Shown here: positions 63,946 to 64,000 of the stretch, one piece after another
Numbering within the stretch: the stretch's first letter is position 1
How the letters are laid out: the number at the start of each line of letters is the position of its first letter
NCBI GenBank assembly: GCA_905221605.1
Contig: CAJNDS010000846.1
Coordinates: 791,501 to 855,500 of the forward strand
DNA: 64,000 nt
Direction: 5' to 3'
From: Symbiodinium natans
Taxonomy: Eukaryota > Sar > Dinophyceae > Suessiales > Symbiodiniaceae
The notes under the pieces: generated by a model
The model's database searches: none
What the model saw: the letters and a program-made list of their open reading frames with translations, nothing else
What the model was told of the DNA's origin: nothing
Position numbers and translations under genes: made by a program

Positions 63946-64000
63946 GCAGGGACGTCGTCAACATCTTCACAGACGACCAGAGTCTCCTCAGAACCTCTCT

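Noticed and set aside
1-64000. Dinoflagellate spliced-leader sequence or relic at gene 5' ends
   Set aside because: Looked for the conserved GTAGCC...TTGGCTCAAG pattern on the plus strand; only short partial matches such as GGCTCAAG were found.

Overview
The window looks like nuclear DNA of a dinoflagellate, most likely Symbiodiniaceae-like; species cannot be fixed from sequence alone. The reasons are: (1) many interstitial arrays of the TTTAGGG telomere heptamer and its variants; (2) a protein-coding gene that can be read only as 12 very small exons whose intron donors are GC, GA or GT with AG acceptors, the relaxed splice code known from dinoflagellates; (3) a retroelement encoding a reverse transcriptase followed by a tyrosine recombinase. 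No rRNA, tRNA or CRISPR array was seen, nor a spliced-leader sequence.

Layout. 1-16 kb: telomere-like DNA with scattered plausible plus-strand exons. 16-29 kb: dense telomere-like arrays with short minus-strand exons between them, many of them rich in E, R, Q and A (coiled coil). 30.5-32.7 kb: five adjacent satellite arrays. 34.6-36.6 kb: three phase-compatible minus-strand exons of a helical protein, and the last polyketide synthase exon. 36.5-44.1 kb: a minus-strand ketoreductase (KR) domain of polyketide synthase type, with the Rossmann glycine motif and catalytic K, S, Y and N. 44-52 kb: more minus-strand exons of unknown function that may belong to the same transcription unit. 53.3-57 kb: a decayed minus-strand RT-tyrosine recombinase element with a gag-like ORF and a downstream 205-bp direct repeat. 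57.2-57.7 kb: a large TTCGGGG/TTTGGGG array. 58-64 kb: mixed plausible exons, small inverted-repeat elements and a 320-bp element with 22-bp terminal inverted repeats.

Most of the stronger exon calls between about 17 and 52 kb are on the minus strand, which fits the one-directional gene clusters of dinoflagellates. Introns carry the telomere-like arrays, satellites and MITE-like elements. Long open frames inside heptamer arrays or satellites are artefacts of repeat periodicity. ORFs of 70-200 codons also occur inside introns of the KR gene, so protein-like appearance alone is weak evidence here; exons supported only that way carry low confidence. Translation starts were not identified for any spliced gene.
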